NCBI GenBank assembly: GCA_037147055.1
Contig: JBAWVW010000005.1
Coordinates: 1-54,149 of the forward strand
Length of the DNA stretch: 54,149 nucleotides
Reading direction: 5' to 3'
Source: Casp-actino8 sp037147055
Lineage (GTDB): Bacteria; Actinomycetota; Acidimicrobiia; Acidimicrobiales; Ilumatobacteraceae
This document shows, one piece after another, positions 16,808 to 25,250 of this stretch. The position numbers and the translations under genes are program-made. The stretch's first letter is position 1, and every line of letters starts with the position of its first letter. A model generated the notes under the pieces. It saw nothing but the letters and a program-made list of their open reading frames with translations. It searched no databases and was not told where the DNA came from.

Positions 16808-18265
16808 ATGGCTCTTAGCATTGAATCAACTCGCTCTATTCCTCGTTCCGCAGACGCCGTCGGCCTTGCAGTAGCGTCCGCAGGAACAATCCCCCGACAG
16901 TTGGGGCTGAACCGCTCGGCTCTCAGTGCTCAAGGTTTTGAAGGAAAGATTGGTCAAACTCTCGTTGTCCTCGGCGCCGCAGGGGCGACCCTTGTTGCAG
17001 TAGGAATCGGCGATCCGCGCAAGATCACCTCAGGTGATCTTCGTCTAGCCGCCGCTGCTTTGGCCCGCGCCACGAGTCGCCGCAGCCATGTTGCTACAAA
17101 TCTTGTTGACGCCGTCACCCTAGATGCGCGTTCGGCTGCACAAGCTGTCGTTGAGGGATTTGCATTAGCGAATTATCGCTATACAGATTTGAAATCAGCG
17201 AAAGGGTCAAGTCCTTCGTTGCTGACGATGACGTGCTCAAGTGAGCGCGCACGAGGTACCGAATCAGGTATTGAGCGCGGTCGCACCACCTCGGATGCGG
17301 CAATTTTGGCTCGTGACTTGGCGAATATGCCGCCGGCATATTTGACGGCGCGGATGCTTGCTGATCGGGCCGTCGAAGTGGCCCATGCGAGCGGTCTCCA
17401 TGTCGAGGTCTTTGATAACGACAAGTTAGAAATCATGGGCTGTGGGGGTCTCCTCGGAGTCAATCGAGGATCTACAGAGCCAGCTCGTCTCGTGAAGTTG
17501 ACCTATAAACCGATTAATCCCACAGGTCATTTGGTGATGGTTGGTAAGGGAATCACGTATGACTCTGGCGGCATCAGTTTGAAGCCAAGTGATGCCTCGC
17601 ACGCAATGATGAAAATGGACATGACAGGCGCCGCATCAGTTTTATCGGCGATGAGCGCGCTCAAAGCGTTGCGCTGTCGTGCAGCTGTGACTGGGTATTT
17701 GATGTGCACTGATAACCGTCCGTCGGGAAGCGCCATGGCAATGGGCGATGTCTTGACATTTCGTAACGGCAAGACATCAGAAATCCATAACACCGACGCT
17801 GAAGGACGCTTAGTTCTTGCCGATGGATTGTCGTTGGCCACCGAGTTGAAGCCCGATGCGATCGTTGACATTGCCACCTTGACGGGTGCTTGCATGGCAG
17901 CTCTTGGACCCAAAATCGCCGGCGTTTTAGGTACGAGTCAGCCCTTTATTGAACAGGTCAAGCAAGCCTCGGAGACGTCGGGCGAACCAGTTTGGCAATT
18001 GCCTTTGGTGCGCGAATATCGCCGTTTCCTTGACTCAAATGTGGCTGATATGAAGAATATTGGCGGACCATACGGCGGCGCGATTACGGCTGCGTTGTTT
18101 TTGTCGGAGTTCACGGGAGATGTGCCGTGGGCGCATCTCGACATCGCTGGTCCAATGAATTCGGATTTTGATGATGGTTGGTTGAGCCGTGGTGCCACCG
18201 GATTTGGGACGCGTTTGTTGATCAATCTGGCGACAGGTTTCACGAAGCCAAAGAAGTCCCGCTGA
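16808..18265 (+). CDS. pepA: Leucyl aminopeptidase (M17)
   Basis: This is a two-metal M17 aminopeptidase that removes N-terminal residues, commonly a hexamer in the cytoplasm. The C-terminal catalytic domain has MVGKGITYDSGGISLKP, KMDMTGAASVL and the family signature NTDAEGRLVLADGL, with the catalytic Lys, metal Asp/Glu residues and Arg all in place, followed by IVDIATLTGACMAALG and HLDIAGP. The N-terminal macro-like domain (about 1-150) is less conserved, as usual. The ATG at 16808 with a purine-rich AGAGAC before it is preferred over a GTG at 16787 that lies inside the adenosyltransferase gene. The 3-prime end overlaps the convergent hypothetical gene by 26 bases. Confidence 0.93.
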   Translation: MALSIESTRSIPRSADAVGLAVASAGTIPRQLGLNRSALSAQGFEGKIGQTLVVLGAAGATLVAVGIGDPRKITSGDLRLAAAALARATSRRSHVATNLVDAVTLDARSAAQAVVEGFALANYRYTDLKSAKGSSPSLLTMTCSSERARGTESGIERGRTTSDAAILARDLANMPPAYLTARMLADRAVEVAHASGLHVEVFDNDKLEIMGCGGLLGVNRGSTEPARLVKLTYKPINPTGHLVMVGKGITYDSGGISLKPSDASHAMMKMDMTGAASVLSAMSALKALRCRAAVTGYLMCTDNRPSGSAMAMGDVLTFRNGKTSEIHNTDAEGRLVLADGLSLATELKPDAIVDIATLTGACMAALGPKIAGVLGTSQPFIEQVKQASETSGEPVWQLPLVREYRRFLDSNVADMKNIGGPYGGAITAALFLSEFTGDVPWAHLDIAGPMNSDFDDGWLSRGATGFGTRLLINLATGFTKPKKSR

Positions 18266-18752
18266 GATTTTCAATGGGTAGGGCGTGACCCCCTGAATAC
18301 CCCTCGGTCATCGCCACCGTCGGATCCGATTCAGTCCACTGGGCGTGCGCGCGTTGTAAATGCTCGGGCAGTCGCGAGAGTTGTTTCATCGCTAGTGGTG
18401 GAACAACAGAACGAATCGCTAAGCGATCGCCGACAGGTTGAGCGAGGCCAAACATCACGAGGCGCTGAACGGCGCGAGCAAATGGACTGGCCCGACCAGA
18501 CTCCCAACCGAGGCCAAGTCCTTGTGCAGTCGCTGCTAGGTCAACGGCAAAGCCGTCAGGATTGTTGACGACGGTGATTGCCAGTCGGCGCAGGAGCCAT
18601 GTTGCTGTTGGGCCCAGTGTGGCAAGCCAAAAGAGCTCCACATAATCACCACAGGCGTCAAAGCCGACGCGTTCGACAACGGGATCGCGCCATGGGATGA
18701 CGATGAGTTCATCGGTGACTCGGTCAAGGACGGTGGAATGCTTAGATGCCAT
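18240..18752 (-). CDS. Conserved-looking hypothetical protein
   Basis: The 170-residue product is soluble and has no signal peptide or metal motif that I recognise. It begins with an acidic/hydrophobic region (LDRVTDELIVIPWRDPVVERVGFD), then a likely helical bundle (YVELFWLATLGPTATWLLRRLA) and a winged-helix-like stretch (FARAVQRLVMFGLAQPVGDRLAIRSVVPPL). A DNA-binding or replication-linked role is possible but only a guess. A GAGAAAGG site lies upstream of the ATG. It is divergent from the sirtuin gene and convergent with pepA. Confidence 0.6.
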   Translation of the reverse strand: MASKHSTVLDRVTDELIVIPWRDPVVERVGFDACGDYVELFWLATLGPTATWLLRRLAITVVNNPDGFAVDLAATAQGLGLGWESGRASPFARAVQRLVMFGLAQPVGDRLAIRSVVPPLAMKQLSRLPEHLQRAHAQWTESDPTVAMTEGYSGGHALPIENLSGTSLAS

Positions 18753-18858
18753 AACGCTGGTGTGCCTTTCTCATTGGGGGAGAGCACACAAATGTGAGCG
18801 TGAGTCGTTCTAGATCGGTGAAGAGTGGAATAATTTTGTGAGTAGTGATGAGGAACCA

Positions 18859-19635
18859 ATGTTGATCAATGATGTCAATTCACCTGAGTTTGCACTCGTG
18901 CGCCAGTGGATCGCTGAGGCACAACGCATCACAGCAATCACTGGAGCAGGAATCTCGACAGCCTCAGGTATTCCTGATTTTCGCGGGCCCAATGGTTTGT
19001 GGACGAAGAATCCGCTGGCGGAAAAGGCTTCAAATATTCGGGTCTATCTAAATGACGAAGAAGTTCGCATCGCGGGCTGGAAAGCCTCAAGCGACCGCCG
19101 ACTGCGCAGCGTTGAACCAAATGTTGGTCATCATGCGTTAGTTGAATTAGAACGGCGTGGACAACTCCACGGTTTGGTCACCCAAAACGTTGACGGTCTC
19201 CATGTTGGCGCGGGCAACTCACGCGAATTGGTGCACGAAGTGCATGGGACATGGCAGTTCACGCGCTGTATTAGTTGTCGTGAGCAACGTCCGGTTGAAG
19301 AAACTCTGAAGCGCGTTGATGCGGGGGAAGCGGATCCAAAATGTTTGAAGTGTGGCGGTTTGATGAAACGCGATGTGATCTTGTTTGGCGAAGCATTGGT
19401 TGACGAGGTGATTGCGGCGGCATTGAAGGCGGCCGAAGAGGCTGACTTGATTTTGGCGATCGGTAGTTCACTCAATGTCATGCCGGCGGCCAACGTTGTC
19501 CCTCGCGGCAAGGCATCTGGCGCCAAAGTGGTGATCATCAATGGTCAACCCACAGAGATGGATGACTACGCCGATGCCTTCTTGCTCGGGGACATCAGCG
19601 AGTTGCTGCCAGCCCTTGTGGCAATTCCCGACTAA
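18859..19635 (+). CDS. Sir2-family NAD-dependent protein deacylase
   Basis: Sirtuins remove acetyl or other acyl groups from lysines using NAD. The Rossmann opening AITGAGISTASGIPDFRGPNGLW, the catalytic TQNVDGLHVGAG with the His of HEVHGTW, the zinc finger CISC...CLKC and the NAD loop AIGSSLNVMPAANVV are all intact. The chosen ATG has GATGAGG 5 bases upstream; a GTG at 18838 would add 7 residues. Acyl specificity cannot be read: I do not see the Tyr-x-x-Arg pair of class III desuccinylases in the expected place. The rhodanese-ThiF gene follows after 17 bases but has its own -10 box. Confidence 0.92.
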   Translation: MLINDVNSPEFALVRQWIAEAQRITAITGAGISTASGIPDFRGPNGLWTKNPLAEKASNIRVYLNDEEVRIAGWKASSDRRLRSVEPNVGHHALVELERRGQLHGLVTQNVDGLHVGAGNSRELVHEVHGTWQFTRCISCREQRPVEETLKRVDAGEADPKCLKCGGLMKRDVILFGEALVDEVIAAALKAAEEADLILAIGSSLNVMPAANVVPRGKASGAKVVIINGQPTEMDDYADAFLLGDISELLPALVAIPD

Positions 19636-19640
19636 CTAGG

Positions 19641-19646
19641 TAGGCT
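19641..19646 (+). promoter_or_regulatory. -10 box TAGGCT of leaderless rhodanese-ThiF gene
   Basis: TAGGCT is followed by 6 bases and the ATG at 19653. It allows separate transcription from the sirtuin gene. Confidence 0.5.
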
Positions 19647-19652
19647 TTTAAC

Positions 19653-20819
19653 ATGGCCACCTTTCGGGACTTACTTTCCGCCGCTAAATCTGTCACTACT
19701 GAAGTGGATACAGCCACTGCGGACACTGCGATCTCTGCTGGCGGAGTGACTATTTTGGATGTTCGTGAGCCCGATGAATACGCCGAAGGGGCATTAATCG
19801 GCGCCCTGCACATTCCTCGTGGGCATCTTGAAGCCCAAATTGAAGGCCGCATTACTGATAAGAGTGCCCCAATCATTGTGTATTGCGCAGGTGGAGTGCG
19901 GAGTGCTTTCGCCGCGGCGACATTGGGTCAACTCGGATACTCCAATGTTTTGTCCATGGCGGGGGGATACGGCAAATGGAAGGACGAGGGCCGAGAGTGG
20001 AAATCTCCTGCGTCGCTGAGTCCAGAGCAGATGAATCGATATAAGCGTCACCTCACGTTGCCAGAGGTGGGTGTCGAAGGTCAAGCAAAATTGTTGGGTA
20101 GCAAAGTGTTGATGTTGGGTGCAGGTGGACTTGGTTCACCCTCCGCGATGTATCTTGCAGCGGCGGGCGTAGGAACAATCGGCATCGTTGATATGGACGA
20201 AGTTGATGCCAGTAACTTGCAACGTCAGATTCTGCACAACATGGAGAGAATTGGCGATCGCAAAGTTGAATCAGCCAAGAAGACCTTGCAGTTATTAAAC
20301 CCTGATGTCAAAGTGATCGCCTATGACACACGTTTGTGCGCCGACAACATTATGGACATCATTTCTGGATATGACGTCATCGTTGATGGAGCCGACAATT
20401 TCCCCTCGCGCTATTTACTCAATGATGCCAGTGTGAAGTTGGGCATTCCAGTTGTACACGGGTCGATCTTTCGCTTTGAAGGTATGGTCTCGGTCTTCCA
20501 TCCCAAGACTGGTCCGACCTATCGCGATATGGTTCCCGAGCCACCTCCAGCCGAACTGGCACCGTCGTGTGCTGAGGCAGGAGTGCTTGGTGTTCTGCCG
20601 GGAATTATTGGTTCGATTCAGGCTTTGGAGACGATCAAGGTGCTCCTTGATTTAGGTGAGCCTTTAATCGGACGCATTTTGGCAGTTGACACGACTGAGA
20701 TGTCGTTTCGCACTTTCAACTTGAAGCCCGACCCAACGAACCAAGTGACATGGGCGAACCGAGAACAGATTCAAGTTCGCGACCTTGATGGTCTTTGTGC
20801 GCCGTGGATGGGTCACTAA
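19653..20819 (+). CDS. Rhodanese-ThiF/MoeB fusion, sulfur-carrier adenylyltransferase
   Basis: The protein probably adenylates and then sulfurates a ubiquitin-like sulfur carrier (MoaD, ThiS or CysO type). Residues about 12-112 are a rhodanese domain with the persulfide Cys in VYCAGGVRS. Residues about 120-380 are an E1-like domain with the ATP loop MLGAGGLGSPSAMYLAAAG, VDASNLQRQILH, VDGADNFPSRYLLND and a Cys in PSCAEAGVLGVLPG. In the well-known MoeZ the rhodanese domain is C-terminal; here it comes first. I do not see paired zinc CxxC motifs. No moaD, thiS or cysO is next to it, so the pathway (molybdopterin, thiamin or cysteine) is open. Confidence 0.88.
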   Translation: MATFRDLLSAAKSVTTEVDTATADTAISAGGVTILDVREPDEYAEGALIGALHIPRGHLEAQIEGRITDKSAPIIVYCAGGVRSAFAAATLGQLGYSNVLSMAGGYGKWKDEGREWKSPASLSPEQMNRYKRHLTLPEVGVEGQAKLLGSKVLMLGAGGLGSPSAMYLAAAGVGTIGIVDMDEVDASNLQRQILHNMERIGDRKVESAKKTLQLLNPDVKVIAYDTRLCADNIMDIISGYDVIVDGADNFPSRYLLNDASVKLGIPVVHGSIFRFEGMVSVFHPKTGPTYRDMVPEPPPAELAPSCAEAGVLGVLPGIIGSIQALETIKVLLDLGEPLIGRILAVDTTEMSFRTFNLKPDPTNQVTWANREQIQVRDLDGLCAPWMGH

Positions 20820-20820
20820 A

Positions 20821-21783
20821 TCAAGAATTGATCTTTTCTCTTTCTTGAATGAAAACTCCCGTTAAAACCAATGCCATGCCGAAAAGATCGATGGCATTAG
20901 GTCTTTGATCAAGCGCAATGAAGGCCACAACTGTGGCGGTGACTGGCAAGAGTGCAAGTAACACGCTGAAGCGTCGTATGGGTATACGGCGGAGCACGGA
21001 TTGGTCAATGCCGTAGCCGATGGCGTTAGACATCACGCCAACAAAGAAGCAGAGAAAGAGTAAATGCGGAGCCGCCCACACCGGACCACTGCCAGGTAAT
21101 CCAATCGGCGTCACGACCAAAGCGCCGATGGCTAATCCAAGACCGAGTCCAGAAACGCCGCGATTTTGTTGAGCAACCCGTGAACCAACCACAATGTATG
21201 TAGCCCACATCACGGACGCCAAAAAGATGAAGAGTAAACCGAGTGGTTCTCCGCTGAGTTCAACTCCTGAGAGCACGGCCACGCCAACAGCTGCACACAA
21301 TAAGGCCAAAGCGTTGCGCCGTGAACGCGTGCGTAAGGCAGCAACGGAAATAGGACCGATGAACTCAATGGCCACACCTTTGCCCAATGGGATACGTTCG
21401 ATGGCAAGATAAAAAAAGGTATTCATCAGCGCGGTGGCAATACCAAAAGTGGTCATTGCCAAAAGGTCTTGGCGGGTCCATCGTTGTCGATGACGCGGGT
21501 GAAAAATTCTCCGTGCCGAGATCAATATCAAAGCAAGAGATGCACCGATGACTCGCAACCACGCCACCGTTGCGGGGTTGACTTGATCGAAGAGATCAAT
21601 AGCGATGACTGCCCCGATGTATTGGGCGATAGCACTCAATACGAAAAGCGCCTCAGGTGAGGCGGTATTGAAAAAGCTTGCGAGGTGCGACTCGTCAGCT
21701 GTCGAAGCGGCGTTGGTGTTCAGTCGAAGAGTTCGGGGTCGGTGCGGCAAATCTCCTGCCACAACGGTTGAAATTGGAACCAT
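20821..21783 (-). CDS. EamA/DMT-superfamily exporter
   Basis: The product is a ten-helix drug/metabolite-transporter-type protein with two EamA repeats, each of about five membrane segments, and resembles the RhtA amino-acid/metabolite exporter subgroup (GKGVAIEFIGPISVAAL, MWATYIVVGSRVAQ, NAIGYGIDQSVLRRI). The first 40 residues are hydrophilic and probably partly an artefact of start choice: the ATG at 21783 lies 64 bases inside the upstream aldolase gene. A later non-ATG start near the aldolase stop is possible, but I see no better ATG. It is likely co-transcribed with the aldolase gene. Substrate unknown. Confidence 0.82.
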   Translation of the reverse strand: MVPISTVVAGDLPHRPRTLRLNTNAASTADESHLASFFNTASPEALFVLSAIAQYIGAVIAIDLFDQVNPATVAWLRVIGASLALILISARRIFHPRHRQRWTRQDLLAMTTFGIATALMNTFFYLAIERIPLGKGVAIEFIGPISVAALRTRSRRNALALLCAAVGVAVLSGVELSGEPLGLLFIFLASVMWATYIVVGSRVAQQNRGVSGLGLGLAIGALVVTPIGLPGSGPVWAAPHLLFLCFFVGVMSNAIGYGIDQSVLRRIPIRRFSVLLALLPVTATVVAFIALDQRPNAIDLFGMALVLTGVFIQEREKINS

Positions 21784-22559
21784 CCAGCCAGTGAATGACC
21801 AGTTTGTTCACGCGTGTATTGCGCATATTCATGCTTGATCAGTTTTGGTGTTCCAGCGGCCATCGCCAGCAGCTGGGCTTGGCATGAACGATCCATGGAC
21901 AAGAACCAGAACGCTGCTTCTTCAACGCTTGAGCCCACTGTGAATAAGCCATGGTTGAGATGGATAGCGGCTTTGCCCGTAGGGAATTTTTCTGCCATCT
22001 CTTTTCCGGCTTCAACATCAAAAACGACGGCACCACCTTGTTCAGCGATCACGGTGTGATCGTTGTAGAAAATGCAGGCATCCTGAGTGATGGGGTCAAG
22101 CGGAATGCCGAGCGAACTGAAGGCCTTGCCATGCACTGAGTGAGCATGCGCTGCGGCGATGACTTCGGGACGCGCACTATGTATCGCCGAGTGAATCACG
22201 AAGGCAGCACGATTGACGGGCATTGTTCCGTGGACGACTTCACCATGATGGTTGACTAACAACAAATCGCTGACGCGCATGTGGCGAAAGCTCAGCCCAA
22301 AAGGGTTCACCCAAAAATGATCAGTGAGTTCGGGATCGCGGACCGTGATATGTCCAGCCACGCCTTCACCAAAGCCCAATCGACCAAAGATTCGTAAAGC
22401 GCCCGCCAGTCTTGACTTACGGTAGGTGCGCTCTTCTTCAACATTGGCGAAGGTGGGCATTGCCAAGACATAGCCAGGTTGGCCCATCGCAATTGATTCA
22501 AGGTTGGGTGCATTTTCGGTGGTGGTCACATGTGCATAGTAGACCTTTTCGCTCAACAT
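21720..22559 (-). CDS. Class II aldolase/adducin family protein
   Basis: This is a zinc-dependent class II aldolase-fold protein of about 279 residues. The fold is shown by LAGALRIFGRLGFGEGVAGHITVRDP, the metal-binding AAHAHSVHGKAFSSLG and the later AAIHLNHGLFTVG, with the intervening ARPEVI. These proteins cleave or epimerise sugar phosphates or related hydroxy acids; some act in other pathways. The start at 22559 has an excellent ribosome site (AAGGTGGAG), so the longer frame to 22583 is rejected. It shares a divergent region with the mutase gene. Substrate not evident. Confidence 0.88.
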   Translation of the reverse strand: MLSEKVYYAHVTTTENAPNLESIAMGQPGYVLAMPTFANVEEERTYRKSRLAGALRIFGRLGFGEGVAGHITVRDPELTDHFWVNPFGLSFRHMRVSDLLLVNHHGEVVHGTMPVNRAAFVIHSAIHSARPEVIAAAHAHSVHGKAFSSLGIPLDPITQDACIFYNDHTVIAEQGGAVVFDVEAGKEMAEKFPTGKAAIHLNHGLFTVGSSVEEAAFWFLSMDRSCQAQLLAMAAGTPKLIKHEYAQYTREQTGHSLAGWFQFQPLWQEICRTDPELFD

Positions 22560-22609
22560 ATCTCCACCTTGAAGACGGGGCAAACTGGCTTGAAGCCATC
22601 TTCAGGGCG

Positions 22610-22615
22610 TACGCT
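22610..22615 (+). promoter_or_regulatory. -10 box TACGCT of leaderless mutase gene
   Basis: TACGCT is followed by 8 bases and the ATG at 22624. The 12-bp palindrome at 22612-22623 overlaps it. Confidence 0.5.
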
Positions 22616-22623
22616 TGCAAGCG
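22612..22623. promoter_or_regulatory. 12-bp palindrome CGCTTGCAAGCG at mutase start
   Basis: The perfect palindrome covers the end of the -10 box and the predicted transcription start and abuts the ATG. Its TTGCAA core is shared with the TTTGCAAA-type sites known for actinobacterial RamB/PrpR-family regulators of acetate and propionate use; this likeness is suggestive only. Confidence 0.4.
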
Positions 22624-24198
22624 ATGAGCGAAGACCCCACGAACGATTCCGGCATTGAAATCAAAGCCCTGTATTCGGCAGCCGACTTGGCTGGCTGGGA
22701 TTCAGTGGAGCGTTTAGGCGATCCCGGTCAACCGCCCTACACCCGTGGCGTGTACCCCACGATGTACCGCGGCAAGTTGTGGACCATGCGCCAGTACGCC
22801 GGATTTGGAACCCCCGAGTCCACTAACGAGCGCTTCAAGTTTTTATTGGGAGCTGGTCAAACAGGTTTGTCATGTGCCTTTGACCTTCCGACTCAAATGG
22901 GTTACGACTCTGATCACCCGCGAGCCGAAGGTGAAGTTGGCAAAGTCGGAGTAGCCATTGACTCAATGGCTGATATGCGTTTGTTGCTTGCTGATCTTCC
23001 CTTGGACAAGGTCACAACATCAATGACGATCAACTCCACGGGTGCCGTTTTGCTTTTGATGTATGAATTAGTCGCCGAGGAGCAAGGTGTCCCGTCGACG
23101 GCGATCAGTGGCACAATTCAAAACGATTTGCTCAAGGAATACATCGCCCGCGGTACGTACGTCTACCCACCTCGTCAGAGCATGCGCATCATCACCGACA
23201 TTTTTGAATATTGTGCCAAGCATGTTCCGAAATGGAACACGATTTCGATTTCGGGATATCACATTCGTGAAGCGGGTTCAACGGCTGTGCAAGAAATCGC
23301 TTTCACGATAGCTAACGGCATTGCTTACGTTGAGGCGGCCATTAAGGCCGGATTGGACGTGGATGATTTTGCTCCACGGTTGTCTTTCTTTTGGAACGCG
23401 CACAATAATTTCTTTGAAGAAGTAGCCAAATACCGCGCCGCTCGCCGCATTTGGTTCAACATCATGAATGATCGTTTCAAAGCCAAGAAAGAGTCCAGTA
23501 AGTTACTGCGTTTTCATACTCAGACCGGTGGAAGCACCCTGACTGCGCAGCAACCAGAGAACAACATTGTGCGCGTCGCCCTGCAGTCAATGGCTGCCGT
23601 CATGGGTGGAACACAGAGTTTGCACACCAATGGCTACGACGAAGCCCTCAGTTTGCCGACCGAACGGGCGGCCCGCATTGCATTGCGAACTCAGCAAATC
23701 ATTGGTTATGAAAGTGGCATTGTCGATACTCCCGACCCATTGGCCGGCAGTTATTTCGTGGAAACTTTGACAGATGAGATTGAGCGTCTGGCACTTGAAT
23801 ACATTGCTCACATTGATGAACTCGGTGGGGCAGTGGCGGCTATTGAAGCCGGCTATCAGATGAGCGAGATCGAAAATGCGGCATACGATTACGCCAAGTC
23901 AATTGATAATGATGAGCGTGTCATCGTCGGTGTCAACAAGTTCGCTGTCAGCGATGATCCTGAGCCCGAAGTATTCCCGGTGAACCCTGAACTTGAACGA
24001 GGTCAGAAAGCCCGCCTCGGCGAGTATAAAGCTGCACGCGATCAAGTCAAATTGCAAGCATCTTTGGACGCACTCGTTCAGGCCGCTCAAGGGACTGACA
24101 ATATTTTGTATCCGATGAAAGAAGCGCTACGCGTTGGTGCGACTTTGGGTGAGATCAGTGATGCCCTGCGTGGTGTCTTCGGCCTGTATCAGCCGTAG
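22624..24198 (+). CDS. Methylmalonyl-CoA-mutase-type catalytic subunit lacking the cobalamin domain
   Basis: This is the barrel subunit of an adenosylcobalamin-dependent acyl-CoA mutase, interconverting methylmalonyl-CoA and succinyl-CoA or a close analogue. Substrate-binding segments are YPTMYRGKLWTMRQYAGFG, GTIQNDLLKEYIARGTYVYPP, NSISISGYH-like NTISISGYHIREAG and HTQTGGSTLTAQQPENNIVRV. The Tyr of RQYAG and the Arg of ARGTY match methylmalonyl-CoA mutase; isobutyryl-CoA mutase has Phe and Gln there. The chain ends at 524 residues after the barrel, so the B12-binding domain must be a separate protein; none is in the window. The ATG at 22624 is preferred over the TTG at 22615. The cofactor-making adenosyltransferase is at 16252. 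Confidence 0.92.
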   Translation: MSEDPTNDSGIEIKALYSAADLAGWDSVERLGDPGQPPYTRGVYPTMYRGKLWTMRQYAGFGTPESTNERFKFLLGAGQTGLSCAFDLPTQMGYDSDHPRAEGEVGKVGVAIDSMADMRLLLADLPLDKVTTSMTINSTGAVLLLMYELVAEEQGVPSTAISGTIQNDLLKEYIARGTYVYPPRQSMRIITDIFEYCAKHVPKWNTISISGYHIREAGSTAVQEIAFTIANGIAYVEAAIKAGLDVDDFAPRLSFFWNAHNNFFEEVAKYRAARRIWFNIMNDRFKAKKESSKLLRFHTQTGGSTLTAQQPENNIVRVALQSMAAVMGGTQSLHTNGYDEALSLPTERAARIALRTQQIIGYESGIVDTPDPLAGSYFVETLTDEIERLALEYIAHIDELGGAVAAIEAGYQMSEIENAAYDYAKSIDNDERVIVGVNKFAVSDDPEPEVFPVNPELERGQKARLGEYKAARDQVKLQASLDALVQAAQGTDNILYPMKEALRVGATLGEISDALRGVFGLYQP

Positions 24199-24203
24199 AG
24201 CAG

Positions 24204-24770
24204 TTATTTTTCTAGGAACGTGATATTTGCTGCGGGTCGCTGTGGCGTTTCAACTTGTGTCGTCGCCCATCCGAGATACATGATGCAGACCACTTTGGTA
24301 TCGCTCTCAAAGCCGCAAAATTCGGCGACTGGATCGTTGGCACCTTTCGGGCAAGAACCCCAGTAGGTGGCTAAACCACGAGAAGTAGCCGCCAACATGA
24401 AATTTTGTACTCCCGCCGCTGCAGAATCACGATTCTCCGCTGTTTGTAGTTCGCTGTCACCAGCGATGCTGCCAATAACAATCAATGCCGGTGTACGCGC
24501 ATATTTGGTTCGGGCTTTTTCAACTTTTGCAGGTTCGTCGCCGAAAGACTGCATGGCTTCGGCGACGGTATTGCCAAAGCGTAACTGGGCTTCGCCAGTA
24601 ACGACAGTAAAGCGCCACGGCCAAGTCCGTTTGTGATTTGGTGCCCACGTCGCTAGTTCGCATAATTCTTCAATCAGTGCGCGAGGTACTCCACGAGTCT
24701 TATCAAGCAACATGCTCGTACGTCGAGCACGAATGTTATGAGCGATGATTTCGTGGTTGTTCTCGTTCAT
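24204..24770 (-). CDS. Nitroreductase-family protein
   Basis: An FMN-binding nitroreductase-fold protein of about 188 residues, most like the small YdjA-type members. The opening RARRTSMLLDKTRGVPRALIEELCELATWAPNHKRTWPWRF gives the FMN phosphate-binding Arg residues and the conserved A-P-N-H region; GVQNFMLAATSRGLATYWGS and IMYLGWA complete the fold. These enzymes reduce nitro groups, quinones or related electrophiles with NAD(P)H. It is the last gene of a four-gene minus-strand unit and ends 5 bases from the convergent mutase gene. ATG 24770 is used; TTG 24776 is an alternative. Natural substrate unknown. Confidence 0.87.
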   Translation of the reverse strand: MNENNHEIIAHNIRARRTSMLLDKTRGVPRALIEELCELATWAPNHKRTWPWRFTVVTGEAQLRFGNTVAEAMQSFGDEPAKVEKARTKYARTPALIVIGSIAGDSELQTAENRDSAAAGVQNFMLAATSRGLATYWGSCPKGANDPVAEFCGFESDTKVVCIMYLGWATTQVETPQRPAANITFLEK

Positions 24771-24779
24771 CAGCAATCA

Positions 24780-25226
24780 CTACTTTGAAAAATGCTGAGC
24801 CATCCGCTCAAGCGTTGCCACCATAAACTTTTTATTTGTCGTTGGTGATTTTCTCAGGCGTAGCACCAAAGGTGATTTCGAGCCGTTCCAATCGAATTGC
24901 TCAGTCACCTGCGTGCCACCCTCGACGGCTTCAAGTTTGTAACGCCAGATGTGGCCGCCGAAATGGCGCCAAGCAATCAGGTTCGGTTCGTTGAATTCAA
25001 CAATTTCATTAGTGATCTTGTATTTCATACCAATCTTCATATCCATACCAAACTTCGCGCCAAGGGACAACCGCTCGGGAGCATCGGAGCGGGCCTTGAG
25101 TACTGAGCCTGAACCGTCAATCAAAGAATGCTGATTCGGATCAGCTAAAAGGTTGAAAATTTCTGTGGGGGATGCGGGGACAAATCCGCTGACCGAGACA
25201 ACTTTTGCTGGATCTTGAACTTTCAT
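24780..25226 (-). CDS. SRPBCC-family lipid/ligand-binding protein
   Basis: The 148-residue protein has the START/SRPBCC helix-grip pattern: an N-terminal strand (VVSVSGFVPASPTEIFNLLADPNQHSLIDGSG), central antiparallel strands (GMKYKITNEIVEFNEPNLIAWRHFGG, WRYKLEAVEGGTQVTEQFDW) and a long C-terminal helix. The family binds hydrophobic ligands or acts as cyclase/dehydratase. It is 9 bases upstream of the nitroreductase start and downstream of the flavin oxidase in the same unit. No catalytic residues can be named. Confidence 0.85.
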   Translation of the reverse strand: MKVQDPAKVVSVSGFVPASPTEIFNLLADPNQHSLIDGSGSVLKARSDAPERLSLGAKFGMDMKIGMKYKITNEIVEFNEPNLIAWRHFGGHIWRYKLEAVEGGTQVTEQFDWNGSKSPLVLRLRKSPTTNKKFMVATLERMAQHFSK

Positions 25227-25250
25227 AGGTAACTTCCGTTTTCTTTAGTT

